Source: Angelobacter sp036557225
GTDB taxonomy: Bacteria > Acidobacteriota > Terriglobia > Terriglobales > Acidobacteriaceae
Direction: 5' to 3'
DNA length: 64,000 nt
NCBI GenBank assembly: GCA_036557225.1
Contig: DATBHX010000063.1
Span: 1 to 64,000 of the forward strand
Under the pieces are notes generated by a model. The model searched no databases. It was not told the DNA's origin and saw only the letters and a list, made by a program, of their open reading frames with translations. The stretch's first letter is position 1. Every line of letters starts with the position of its first letter. Positions 31,926-40,560 of this stretch are shown here, in pieces. Both the position numbers and the translations under genes were made by a program.

Positions 31926-32405
31926 ATGAGTTACGGCTATGCACCTACGCCTCTGCCGCCTCCGCCGATGGCCAGACCAAACTGGTTTTCACGCAACTGG
32001 AAGTGGTTCATCCCTACGGTTGTGCTCGGGCCGATTCTGCTGCTGGCGCTGTTCGTTGGCGGCGTGCTCAGCCTGGTCTCCAGCATGATGAAGTCAAGTG
32101 AGCCTTATCAGCATGCCATGGCTGTAGCTACGCATGACGCGCGTGTAACCGCACAATTGGGCGTGCCGCTTAGACCTGGGTGGTTTGTCACCGGTTCCAT
32201 CAACGAATCCGGACCGTCGGGCAGCGCCGACCTTTCCATTCCCCTGCGTGGCCAGCTGCGGCACAGTATGGTATACGTTGTGGCCAATAGGTCGGGGGGA
32301 ATCTGGAGCTATCAGACTTTGGAAGTCGAGATTGAGGGCGAGCCGGAGCGCATCAATCTCCTGCCGACGGGCGGGACGCCGCAAGAACCGGCAGAGGAAA
32401 AATAA
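31926..32405 (+). CDS. Coa1/Tim21-like membrane protein
   Basis: A 159-residue protein with a Pro-rich cytosolic start, one membrane span (residues 27-52, including LGPILLLALFVGGVLSLVS) and a periplasmic domain. That domain starts SSEPYQHAMAVATHDARVTAQLG and continues with beta strands (GSADLSIPLRG). It matches the cytochrome-oxidase-assembly Coa1 family seen in bacteria, whose role there is uncertain. Its stop overlaps the next gene's start. Confidence 0.75.
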   Translation: MSYGYAPTPLPPPPMARPNWFSRNWKWFIPTVVLGPILLLALFVGGVLSLVSSMMKSSEPYQHAMAVATHDARVTAQLGVPLRPGWFVTGSINESGPSGSADLSIPLRGQLRHSMVYVVANRSGGIWSYQTLEVEIEGEPERINLLPTGGTPQEPAEEK

Positions 32406-32821
32406 TGCAGCCGGAACCGAATCCAAATCAGCCGAATACGACTCAAGGAGATGGGCCGTCAATCGCCAGTCAGAAAGGCGAGCCCACCTTCGCCGGCTAC
32501 GAAGATTTCTTTACGTTTTATCTGCATGAGCATAGCGATCCTCGTAACCGCGCCATGCACGCCGCCGGTACGGTGCTTGGGCTATGCACGCTGATTGTTC
32601 CTTTTGTCGTCGGGCATCCGTGGTACGCGTTGCTCTGGCCAGTGGTGGCTTACGGCTTCGCATGGACTGGCCACTTCCTGATTGAAGGCAATAAGCCGGC
32701 CACGTTTGGCCATCCGGTATGGTCTTTTATCAGCGATTTCAAAATGCTTGGGCTGATGGTTACGGGAAAGCTGCAAGGGCGCATGCAGGCCGGCGCAGCA
32801 AAAACGCCGCGTGCGATTTAG
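32405..32821 (+). CDS. Mpo1-like (DUF962) membrane protein
   Basis: A 138-residue protein. FYLHEHSDPRNRAMHAAG holds the conserved His residues of the Mpo1/DUF962 family, then two hydrophobic segments flank GHFLIEGNKPATFGHP. In yeast Mpo1 is an iron-dependent 2-hydroxy-fatty-acid dioxygenase, and the His set suggests a similar metal chemistry. It is translationally coupled to the Coa1-like gene (TAATG). Confidence 0.8.
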   Translation: MQPEPNPNQPNTTQGDGPSIASQKGEPTFAGYEDFFTFYLHEHSDPRNRAMHAAGTVLGLCTLIVPFVVGHPWYALLWPVVAYGFAWTGHFLIEGNKPATFGHPVWSFISDFKMLGLMVTGKLQGRMQAGAAKTPRAI

Positions 32822-33045
32822 AAGTGTGAATGCCGTGCGTACGCCCGAACTATATAGGCAAGGGCAATAGCGATAAAGCAGATGCCCAGCGCGGCGTTCA
32901 CTCTGCGCTGACGGCTGCTTGCGGCAGGAAGTTGGTCGCTGAGGCTTTCTACTCTGGCGGCGCGCGTATTGCCCGTAATCGCGCGATAGAGGAACAGCAG
33001 CCCAAGGACAACGAAGATAATGGCCGTATAGCTCTGTAAGCTCAC
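32818..33045 (-). CDS. Small two-span membrane protein
   Basis: A 75-residue product with hydrophobic segments at residues 5-23 and 50-68 and a basic loop (RQRRVN). It ends with its stop overlapping the convergent Mpo1-like gene. The family is not recognised. Confidence 0.5.
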   Translation of the reverse strand: MSLQSYTAIIFVVLGLLFLYRAITGNTRAARVESLSDQLPAASSRQRRVNAALGICFIAIALAYIVRAYARHSHF

Positions 33046-33082
33046 AGCGATGAGTTATACCACAGGAATCCTAACAATCAAT

Positions 33083-33565
33083 TTATTGAAGCTGGCTGGT
33101 TGTGCCCGCCGCCTTCGTCTGGAAAGACGATTGGCTGGTCTCCGCGCGCGTTCCGGTCCCCTGGCCCTCACCTGACTCAGCCTTGAAGTAATAGGTGGTG
33201 TTCGGCCGCAGGTCTTTCAGGGTCACCCGATGCGTGAGCCCGCCCCACGGCATGCCGGCGCTCTGGTCGAGGTGGCTGGGATCGATGCCATAACGCAGGG
33301 TGGTTCCGCAATTCACGTTGGTCGACCATGCGATCTGCGCACTGGTGTCCGTCACAACCTCAACCACCGGGCCGTTCGTGATCTGGACCGCATTTTCCGC
33401 TGTGCCGATCGGTGTGACTGGCGTGGGTAGTTGCTGAATCAATCGTCCATCTGCTGGCGCTTGAGTGCTGGAGGGGTTGGAAGCTCGCGCGGTTTCCTGT
33501 CCGGTGTTCCATGTCATCCAGCTACTGAGCGCGAGAACAACTGCGAGCGGAGCAATCGAGTTCAT
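33083..33565 (-). CDS. Secreted fibronectin-type-III-like protein
   Basis: A 160-residue protein with a signal segment (residues 3-20) and a disordered Ser/Thr/Pro-rich region to about 65. A single FN3-like domain follows, where TSAQIAWSTNVNCGTTLRYG and LKDLRPNTTYYFKAES are the classical strands. It resembles the N-terminal domain of purple acid phosphatases but has no catalytic part. It is probably an exported binding or spacer protein. Confidence 0.65.
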   Translation of the reverse strand: MNSIAPLAVVLALSSWMTWNTGQETARASNPSSTQAPADGRLIQQLPTPVTPIGTAENAVQITNGPVVEVVTDTSAQIAWSTNVNCGTTLRYGIDPSHLDQSAGMPWGGLTHRVTLKDLRPNTTYYFKAESGEGQGTGTRAETSQSSFQTKAAGTTSQLQ

Positions 33566-33664
33566 CGGGGATTCTCCCTGTATCGCTCGATTAGATGGTA
33601 TGTAGCGGAAAAGGGCTGTGTCGCTGTTTTCTGAAACTAGTGGAAGGCGCGCATAACGATCGAG

Positions 33665-33835
33665 CTACCGTACCACGTGCGGAATCACCAGGACCGCCGT
33701 CCCGATAGCAATGAGCACCAGGGCGATCAGGACTCCGATCCAGAGAAAAAGGATCTTGCGCTCATCCTCGGGCTTGGGCGTGGTGATTCCTACCACGTAG
33801 TGAAAGACCCGCATGATCTCAAGAAGGTATTTCAT
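33665..33835 (-). CDS. 56-residue single-span membrane protein
   Basis: From an ATG at 33835 the product reads MKYLLEIMRVFHYVVG, then a charged turn PKPEDERK and a C-terminal hydrophobic span (ILFLWIGVLIALVLIAIGTA). A GTG start at 33865 would add 10 residues. It resembles small accessory membrane proteins next to transporters. Divergent from cstA, so it may share the regulatory region. Confidence 0.5.
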   Translation of the reverse strand: MKYLLEIMRVFHYVVGITTPKPEDERKILFLWIGVLIALVLIAIGTAVLVIPHVVR

Positions 33836-34014
33836 AGCCGACGGGGAGGGCTGGCAGAGTGCCACTTGGTCAAGGATAGCACTCCGGAAGCTCCAGTAGC
33901 AGCAGGCTTGCGATCACGGCGCAACACACGTTGTGATTGCGCAATACCCGCCGGTTAGGCAGAATAGCCAGCACGCAACAAAAGCATTTTGCACCCATAA
34001 AGCGGAGATTCTGC

Positions 34015-36048
34015 ATGAGATTGGGCAAGGTTCTGCTCTGGATCGCGGTAGCGGTGGTGGGAGCGCTGGCACTGGCGACGCTCGCCTGGCATCGCGGGGA
34101 GGCCATCAGCGCCATGTGGCTTGTAGTGGCCGCGCTGTGCAGCTACGCGTTGGGTTACCGGTTTTATTCCAAGTTTGTCGCGGCCCGCGTACTTGCACTG
34201 GATGCACTCCGCGCTACGCCCGCCGAGCGACTGGAAAACGGCCGTGACTTTGTCCGCACCAACAAGTGGGTTGTCTTCGGCCATCACTTCGCCGCTATCG
34301 CGGGTCCCGGGCCGCTGGTTGGCCCGGTGCTGGCGGCGCAGTTCGGCTATCTCCCAGGAACACTCTGGATACTCGTCGGTGCTGTCTTTGGCGGTTGTGT
34401 GCAGGACTTTGTGATCCTGCTTTTCTCTGTCCGCCGCGACGGCAAGTCTCTGGGCCAGATGGCGCGCGACGAGATCAGCAAAACTGCCGGGACCGTGGCC
34501 TTCATCTCGGTGATCAGCATTCTGGTGATTTTGCTGGCGGTTGTAGCGCTCATCATCGTCAATGCGCTCAAAGACAGCCCGTGGGGCGCTTTCACCATTG
34601 GCATGACCATTCCGATCGCTTTGTTGATGGGCGTTTATCTGCGCTATTTGCGCCCGGGCCGTGTACTGGAAGCGTCAATTCTTGGCTTCCTGTGCGTCAT
34701 GCTGGCAATCTTCGGCGGCAAATGGATCTCCGTGTCTTCTCACGCGGCTGCATTCACTCTGACCGGAACCACGCTGGCTGCGCTGATCATCGCGTATGGC
34801 TTTGCTGCTTCCGCTCTGCCGGTCTGGCTCTTGCTTGCGCCGCGTGACTACCTGAGCACCTTCGTCAAGCTGGGGACCATCGCCATCCTCGCGCTGGGAA
34901 TTGTTCTGGTGCGCCCCACTTTACAGATGCCCGGGCTCACGCGCTTCATCGACGGCAGCGGCCCGGTCTTTGCGGGCAATCTTTTTCCCTTCGCGTTTAT
35001 CACCATCGCCTGCGGCGCGATCAGTGGCTTCCACTCGCTGATCTCCAGCGGCACCACGCCCAAGATGATCGCCCGCGAACCGCAGACACGCATGGTCGGC
35101 TACGGAGCGATGATGGCCGAATCATTTGTCGGCATCATGGCGATGATCGCCGCCTGCACCCTTCAGCCCGGGACTTACCTGGCCGTCAATAGCGGCGCGG
35201 GGATGGTTGGCGGGGCGCCGAGCGCCGCCGTAGAGATGATCACGAACTGGGGCTTCCCCGTCACCGCAGATCAGATGGCAACACTGGCGCAAAACGTCGG
35301 CGAGAAGACTTTATTTTTCCGTACCGGTGGAGCGCCGGCCTTTGCCCTGGGCATGGCCAAGATTTTCTCTGACAGCCTGGGCGGCACCGCCGTGATGGCC
35401 ATCTGGTACCACTTTGCCATCATGTTTGAGGCGCTCTTTATATTAACGGTGCTCGACGCCGGCACTCGCGTCGGGCGCTTCATGCTGCAGGACGCGCTCG
35501 GCCACCTGTGGAAGCCGCTGGGGCGTACCAGTTGGTATCCCAGCATCATTGTTACCAGCGCGCTCATGGTCGGGGCCTGGGGATATTTTCTCTGGCAGGG
35601 GGTGCGCGACCCCCTCGGCGGCATCAACTCGCTGTGGCCGATCTTCGGCATCTGCAATCAGCTGCTGGCGGCCGTAGCGTTATGCGTGGCGACAACGATC
35701 ATCGTCAAGATGGGCCGCGCGCGATACATGTGGGTCACGCTGGCGCCGCTGGCCTGGCTGGTGGCGGTGACGTTCTCCGCGGCGTGGCACAAGGTTTTCG
35801 ATCCCAATCCGCTGATCGGCCTGCTCGCCCACGCCAACCAGCTCACACTCACGCCGGGAATCACCGGCTTGCACCGCCGGATCCTCAACGATCAACTGGA
35901 TGCCGCGGTTTGCGGCATGCTGGTGGTCCTGGTCAGCGTAATCGTGCTGGAGTCGGCGTGGCAATGGATCAGCGTGCTTTCCGGGCGCAAGCAGGCAGCA
36001 ACTCAGGAAGCGCCGTTTGTGGCGACGGCCTATGCGGAGGAAGCATGA
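34015..36048 (+). CDS. cstA: CstA-family peptide/pyruvate transporter
   Basis: A 677-residue protein with about 16-18 hydrophobic segments. The CstA signature is clear: GRDFVRTNKWVVFGHHFAAIAGPGPLVGPVLAAQ-type region (pieces such as NKWVVFGHHFAAIAGPGP), QDFVILLFSVRRDGKSLG, and GFHSLISSGTTPKMIARE. CstA imports pyruvate or peptides during carbon starvation. The ATG at 34015 with GGAG just before it is chosen. Its stop overlaps the start of the small CC-tailed gene, the usual partner of cstA. Confidence 0.93.
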   Translation: MRLGKVLLWIAVAVVGALALATLAWHRGEAISAMWLVVAALCSYALGYRFYSKFVAARVLALDALRATPAERLENGRDFVRTNKWVVFGHHFAAIAGPGPLVGPVLAAQFGYLPGTLWILVGAVFGGCVQDFVILLFSVRRDGKSLGQMARDEISKTAGTVAFISVISILVILLAVVALIIVNALKDSPWGAFTIGMTIPIALLMGVYLRYLRPGRVLEASILGFLCVMLAIFGGKWISVSSHAAAFTLTGTTLAALIIAYGFAASALPVWLLLAPRDYLSTFVKLGTIAILALGIVLVRPTLQMPGLTRFIDGSGPVFAGNLFPFAFITIACGAISGFHSLISSGTTPKMIAREPQTRMVGYGAMMAESFVGIMAMIAACTLQPGTYLAVNSGAGMVGGAPSAAVEMITNWGFPVTADQMATLAQNVGEKTLFFRTGGAPAFALGMAKIFSDSLGGTAVMAIWYHFAIMFEALFILTVLDAGTRVGRFMLQDALGHLWKPLGRTSWYPSIIVTSALMVGAWGYFLWQGVRDPLGGINSLWPIFGICNQLLAAVALCVATTIIVKMGRARYMWVTLAPLAWLVAVTFSAAWHKVFDPNPLIGLLAHANQLTLTPGITGLHRRILNDQLDAAVCGMLVVLVSVIVLESAWQWISVLSGRKQAATQEAPFVATAYAEEA

Positions 36049-36308
36049 AGGCATCGGTAGATCGGGCGATCGGAAAAACAGAGGAACTGCTCACCACGGA
36101 GGCACGGAGGCACGGAGAGGGAACAGATTGGGTGGGCCGCCTCAAAAGCGCCTGGGGCATTGTTCATGCTGTCATTGACGAAATCTTTGACGAATCGGCC
36201 TACGACCGCTTCCTGCAGCGGACGCAAGTTCCACATTCTGTAGAAGCCTATCGCGCGTTCCAGCGCGAACGCGAATCGGCGGTGTCACGCAAGCCACGCT
36301 GCTGCTGA
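36045..36308 (+). CDS. YbdD/YjiX-family small partner of CstA
   Basis: An 87-residue protein ending in Arg-Cys-Cys, the hallmark of the small CstA-associated family (YbdD/YjiX). The family core is recognisable as AYDRFLQRTQVPHSVEAYRAFQRER. Residues 15-25 (ELLTTEARRHGE) are encoded by a CACGGAGGCACGGAGG repeat of the intergenic type, which apparently lengthened the N-terminus relative to the usual about 65 residues. ATGA overlap with cstA. Confidence 0.8.
   Translation: MKASVDRAIGKTEELLTTEARRHGEGTDWVGRLKSAWGIVHAVIDEIFDESAYDRFLQRTQVPHSVEAYRAFQRERESAVSRKPRCC
36097..36122 (+). repeat. CCACGGAGGCACGGAGG repeat inside a coding sequence
   Basis: CACCACGGAGGCACGGAGGCACGGAGAGG lies inside the CstA partner gene and encodes LTTEARRHGE in frame. 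The same unit type occurs at the 3' end of the UbiX-like gene at about 15819-15847 in the opposite orientation. Confidence 0.6.
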
Positions 36309-36425
36309 TCGCGAGGCCGCCTTGCTCGCCGCACGCCAGTCACAAGAGCAGAGAAATTTTGCTCAGGAAGAAACGTCAGGCGGTTTGGATCAAAGCGACA
36401 CAGAAATTGGTAGTACACTGCTCGC

Positions 36426-36929
36426 ATGCGGGTCCTGGGCATCGATTGCGGCAGCGAGTATACCGGCTACGGCGTCGTAGAAGAATTGACTGAAGGCCGG
36501 CTCACTTGTCTTGCCACCGGCGCCATCCAACTCAAGAAGGGATCGCCCATGGCTGAGCGCCTGCAAAAGATCTTTTCCGGCCTGACGGCCATCATCTCTG
36601 AGCACCGGCCGGACACCGTAGCGATTGAAGATGTTTTTTATGGCGTGAACGTAAAGACCGCGCTCAAGTTGGGACAGGTGCGCGGCGTGGCCATGCTGGC
36701 CGCATCATCGTCAGGGCTGCCGGTTGCGGAATACTCGCCTTTGTCGATCAAGTCGGCCGTAGTCGGCTACGGCAAGGCGGAAAAAGAGCAGGTGCAAACC
36801 ATGGTCACGCGGCTCTTGCATCTGGAACTTCCGCCTGAACCCATGGACGCCTCTGACGCGCTGGCCATCGCCATTTGCCACATTCATACAGCTTCCACCA
36901 ACCATCGCTATCAGGCAGCGACACGATGA
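36426..36929 (+). CDS. ruvC: Holliday-junction resolvase RuvC
   Basis: A 167-residue RNase-H-fold nuclease with the four acidic residues in place: Asp7 (LGIDCGSEYTGYG), Glu68 (VAIEDVFYG), Asp141 and Asp144 (MDASDALAIAICH). KSAVVGYGKAEKEQVQ is the conserved DNA-binding segment. It cuts Holliday junctions with RuvAB, neither of which is in the window. Its stop overlaps the next gene's ATG. Confidence 0.95.
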   Translation: MRVLGIDCGSEYTGYGVVEELTEGRLTCLATGAIQLKKGSPMAERLQKIFSGLTAIISEHRPDTVAIEDVFYGVNVKTALKLGQVRGVAMLAASSSGLPVAEYSPLSIKSAVVGYGKAEKEQVQTMVTRLLHLELPPEPMDASDALAIAICHIHTASTNHRYQAATR

Positions 36930-37636
36930 AATTTCGAGCTACGAACCTGTTTTGCTGCGGTCTGGCGTTGCTGGCCGTGCTGGCGTTGCGCGCGCAACAT
37001 CCGAACCCGCAGCCCCCGCCGCCGGATCCCAACCTGAACCCGCCGGTTCCGACGATTACCTATGACCGCACGTGGGAACCTGCGACACCGCAAAATGTCG
37101 ATATCAGGGTGCAGGCCACCGGCCCGGCAAACTATGTTTCACGCAATTTGCTGTCGCCGCCGGACCAAAAAGGAGCAGACCCGGACTACATCCTCAAATT
37201 CACCATGTCTGAGCGGAACCGTGACAAATTGTTTCGCAACGCCCAGGCTGCCAATTACTTTCGTGGCGATTTCGCTTTCAAGAAGCACGCCGTCGCTTCG
37301 ACCGGCAAGAAGACGCTGACTTACGGCGATCGCGACCGTCATTTTGAAACGGCGTACGACTACTCCGAGAACAATGCCATCCAGGAAATAACCAGCATCT
37401 TTGAGGGTATCTCCCACACCATTGAGCACGGACGCAAGCTGCAGTTCCTGCGGCGCTTTGACAGGTTAGGCCTCGAAGATGAGTTGAAAGGCATGGAGAG
37501 TGCCCTCGAGAGCCACAATCTGGCCGAGCTGCAGATCATCGCCCCGACGCTGGAAAGCATCGCCAATGATCCCGCCATCCTGAACATCGCCCGCCAGCGA
37601 GCGAAAAGGCTGCTGGCCAAAGCGGGAGCTGAATAG
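36926..37636 (+). CDS. Secreted protein of unknown function, coupled to ruvC
   Basis: A 236-residue product with a signal (MKFRATNLFCCGLALLAVLAL), a Pro-rich stretch (QPPPPDPNLNPPVP) and a mixed alpha/beta body containing YILKFTMSERNRDKLFRNA. The start is in the ATGA overlap with ruvC, although the two proteins act in different compartments, so the overlap probably reflects compactness rather than function. The family is not recognised. Confidence 0.6.
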   Translation: MKFRATNLFCCGLALLAVLALRAQHPNPQPPPPDPNLNPPVPTITYDRTWEPATPQNVDIRVQATGPANYVSRNLLSPPDQKGADPDYILKFTMSERNRDKLFRNAQAANYFRGDFAFKKHAVASTGKKTLTYGDRDRHFETAYDYSENNAIQEITSIFEGISHTIEHGRKLQFLRRFDRLGLEDELKGMESALESHNLAELQIIAPTLESIANDPAILNIARQRAKRLLAKAGAE

Positions 37637-37786
37637 GGTTGTAAGTCAAAGATAACCTATGCCATCCCCCCTCGATTTTATTGGCCATTCTGCGCACAAC
37701 GGTTAAGCTGGATCAATAACACTTAACATTTAGTAACTAAGTATCCCGCGCACCATCTAATACGATGTGGCCAACAAGGAGGGTTT

Positions 37787-39571
37787 ATGCGGCGCTCATC
37801 GATGCCCGATAAACACTGGCTGCTCCTCACAATTTTGATGGCACTCATGGCCGTGACGCTTTCGTATGCCCAGGCGCAAGCGTCGCGTACGCAGGGCCAA
37901 TCTTCTGATCAGGTCTCTGCTTCCGACCAGAGCCAGGATGCGATTCAAGATAAGATTCAGGAACAAGACCGCATTCCGGAAACGCCGGCTTACGATCCTA
38001 ATAGCGAAGAGCACTATTCACATGCGCGGATCGTCCGCATCAGCTACGTCGATGGCGAGGTGCGGATTGACCATGGCCAGGGCTATGAAAGCGCCACCAT
38101 GAATGTCCCCGTAGCTGAGCGCAACTGGATGGAAACCCGCTCTGACGGTTGGGCTGAAGTTCAATTTGAAGATGGCAGCATGCTGCGCCTTGCGCCGGAT
38201 ACCGTTGTGGCTTTTACCGAATTAGGCCGCTCGTCTTCAGGCAGCACAGTGACCACCGTTGATCTCGATCAGGGTGAGGCCGAATTCAAAATCCTGCAAG
38301 CGGATGGCGGTCAGTTTCAAGTTACGGTGAAAAACAAGACCCTCATGCTGGAGCGGGCTGCTTCGTTTCGCGTGATCAGCACCAATGCCGACCCACTGGA
38401 AGTTGTGGTGTGGAAGGGCGAGGTCACCGTCCGCGATTCTGAAAGCGGCGGCGAGGTGGCCGTTAAAAAGAACGAGACGTTTGTTCTTGATCCCACTGAT
38501 GTGGGGCAGTACGCGCTCGATAAAGGCGCAGAGGCCGATGCGCTTGACCAATGGAGCCAGCAGCGCGACGAATATCTGAGCACATATGCTTCACGCGGCC
38601 GTTATTCGCAGTCCCCCTATCAATACGGTTCGGGCGACCTGAATTATTACGGCGACTACTTCGACGATCCGAGCTACGGCACTGTATGGCAGCCCAGCGG
38701 CGTGAACATCAGCTGGGACCCATTTGGCAACGGTTATTGGGCCTACGAGCCGGGCTTCGGTTATACATGGGTTTCCGCATATCCGTGGGGATGGCTGCCG
38801 TATCGTTACGGCCACTGGGTGTTCATCGGCGGACGCGGATGGTGCTGGGTTCCGGGCAACTGGCATAGATGGCATACCGGGCCAACCTGGGTGAATGCGC
38901 CTCCGGGCTTTCGTGCTCCTGCACCTCCGCCAGTCAACCGAATCGTGATCAATACTCCACCGGGCGGCCGCGTGCAGCGCACGAATACGCCGAATGAGAA
39001 TGCCGGTGATCGGGCGCGCAAGCCTGGTGTTGGCGCTGGAAACTCAGGTGGCAGCGGCGGAAGGTCATTCAACCACGATGGCGATGGCGGATCGAGAGGC
39101 AATCGGCGCGTCTTTACCAACGATGACGTTGCCAGAGTTCCGCGGAGAGATGTTCCGAAGGATGATTCTCCTGCTCAGCCCGCTCCAGGTGTGATAGGTG
39201 CTGATCGCAAGCCCAAGCAAGTCGATCGCCCGCCGGTGAGCGACGTTCAGCGCCAGCCTGGCGTCGATCGTTTCCACGGTGACCGTCAGCCGCCGGCGAG
39301 TCGTTTGCCGGATGATGGCGGGTTGCGCCCGCAGCGTTCACGGACCGCCGATGCGCCGCCGTCTTCTGCTCCTGTGAGTTCGGGGCCGGTGCGCCAGCCT
39401 GCTCCGCCGGTTCGTGAATACACGCAACCAGCACAGCCTGCACGGCAATCAGCGCCTGCGCAGGCTCCGGCTCCAGCACCTGCGTCCGCTCCGGCAAGGC
39501 AGTCATCGCCACCGGCAGCAGCCAGCTCGAAATCGGATGATGGCTCGCGGAGCAGCAACAAGCCAAAATGA
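37787..39571 (+). CDS. FecR-domain surface protein with Trp/Tyr/Gly-rich and Pro-rich repeats
   Basis: A 594-residue protein. An N-terminal signal (residues 7-28) is followed by an acidic Gln/Asp-rich region. A FecR-type beta domain at about 95-240 contains WAEVQFEDGSMLRLAPDTVV and TTVDLDQGEAEFKIL. A Tyr/Trp/Gly-rich region follows at about 285-365 (GYWAYEPGFGYTW, YPWGWLPYRYGHW). The last about 215 residues are Pro/Ala/Arg/Ser-rich. AAGGAGGG precedes the ATG. It is probably an envelope or extracellular-matrix protein. No FecI-type sigma factor or FecA gene is adjacent, so classical signalling is not supported. Confidence 0.75.
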   Translation: MRRSSMPDKHWLLLTILMALMAVTLSYAQAQASRTQGQSSDQVSASDQSQDAIQDKIQEQDRIPETPAYDPNSEEHYSHARIVRISYVDGEVRIDHGQGYESATMNVPVAERNWMETRSDGWAEVQFEDGSMLRLAPDTVVAFTELGRSSSGSTVTTVDLDQGEAEFKILQADGGQFQVTVKNKTLMLERAASFRVISTNADPLEVVVWKGEVTVRDSESGGEVAVKKNETFVLDPTDVGQYALDKGAEADALDQWSQQRDEYLSTYASRGRYSQSPYQYGSGDLNYYGDYFDDPSYGTVWQPSGVNISWDPFGNGYWAYEPGFGYTWVSAYPWGWLPYRYGHWVFIGGRGWCWVPGNWHRWHTGPTWVNAPPGFRAPAPPPVNRIVINTPPGGRVQRTNTPNENAGDRARKPGVGAGNSGGSGGRSFNHDGDGGSRGNRRVFTNDDVARVPRRDVPKDDSPAQPAPGVIGADRKPKQVDRPPVSDVQRQPGVDRFHGDRQPPASRLPDDGGLRPQRSRTADAPPSSAPVSSGPVRQPAPPVREYTQPAQPARQSAPAQAPAPAPASAPARQSSPPAAASSKSDDGSRSSNKPK

Positions 39572-39656
39572 ATTGGTAAATCAGTAATTAGTAAATTGGT
39601 AAGTTGGTAAATTGGTAAAGGAACAACTTTCCCAACTCCAACTTACCAAATTACCA
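39572..39656. repeat. TTGGTAAA foldback element, copy 1
   Basis: TTGGTAAATCAGTAATTAGTAAATTGGTAAGTTGGTAAA on the left and CCAACTTACCAAATTACCA on the right of about 20 bases form an inverted repeat. It extends into the rsmA stop codon (TAA at 39653-39651). A second copy is at about 54160-54317. Confidence 0.6.
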
Positions 39657-40508
39657 CCTGCGGTTCAGCCTGCGAAACACCTCTGCGCTTCGCTCCAGAG
39701 GCAGGGCTTCGGCGCGGATGTCGGCGCGAATCCCCGCTTCTTTCAGCGCAGCGCGGACCTTCTCGTCACCGTATTTCTCCCTCAGGTTATTCAGCAGCGT
39801 CTTGCGTTTCATGGCGAACGCGGACCTGAGGAAGTCGATGAACTCCGCCGGCTTCACCTGCAGCTCGGCAAATCGTGGCGCCACGGTCAGGCGGAGCACC
39901 GACGAATAGACCTTTGGCGGCGGCGCAAACGCTCCAGGCGGCAAGGTAAACAGGTTTTCTACGCTGGCGTAAAGCTGTGCTGTGGCGGAGAGCAGGCCGT
40001 AGTCGCGCGAACCTGGCTTTGCGGCGATGCGGTCAGCCACCTCGCGCTGTACCATGATCACGATCACCTCAAACTGGTCATGAAATTCAAAGAGCCGCAA
40101 CAAAATGTCAGAGGTAATGTAATAGGGCAGGTTGCCCACTACGCGGGCTCGGGCCGGCTTGAGCGGGCGAAGGTCGTTGAGCGGCCCGATGGTGCGATTC
40201 AGCACCGTGCGAAAATCCAGTTTTAAAACGTCAGCCTCAATAATTTCCACGTGCGGATAACGTGAGTAGTTGAAACGCAGATGGGTGGCCAGAATGCGAT
40301 CCAGTTCAACGGCGATCAGTCGCCCGGCGCGGCGCGCCAATATCTGCGTGAGCGCCCCTTTACCCGGCCCGATCTCAACGGCAATCGTCTGTGAGGTGTC
40401 ACCCAAAGCATCAACAATCTTTCCCGCCGCGCTGGAATCGGCAAGGAAGTTTTGTCCTAACGGCGGTCGTTTGGCAGTCCGCAGGGTGGCCCTTTTTGTT
40501 GTTGCCAT
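39651..40508 (-). CDS. rsmA: 16S rRNA dimethyladenosine transferase RsmA (KsgA)
   Basis: A 285-residue methyltransferase with GQNFLAD near residue 18, VEIGPGKGALTQIL as the SAM-binding motif I, VELDRILA, ADVLKLDF, VGNLPYYITSDILL (the NLPYY catalytic motif) and a C-terminal small domain. It dimethylates two adenines near the 3' end of 16S rRNA during 30S assembly. Its stop lies inside a repeat. Divergent from glgA. Confidence 0.95.
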   Translation of the reverse strand: MATTKRATLRTAKRPPLGQNFLADSSAAGKIVDALGDTSQTIAVEIGPGKGALTQILARRAGRLIAVELDRILATHLRFNYSRYPHVEIIEADVLKLDFRTVLNRTIGPLNDLRPLKPARARVVGNLPYYITSDILLRLFEFHDQFEVIVIMVQREVADRIAAKPGSRDYGLLSATAQLYASVENLFTLPPGAFAPPPKVYSSVLRLTVAPRFAELQVKPAEFIDFLRSAFAMKRKTLLNNLREKYGDEKVRAALKEAGIRADIRAEALPLERSAEVFRRLNRRW

Positions 40509-40560
40509 TTAGAATTTTCTCAATCGGTTGTTCCGCGCCTGGTTTTTGTACGGAGGCCCA

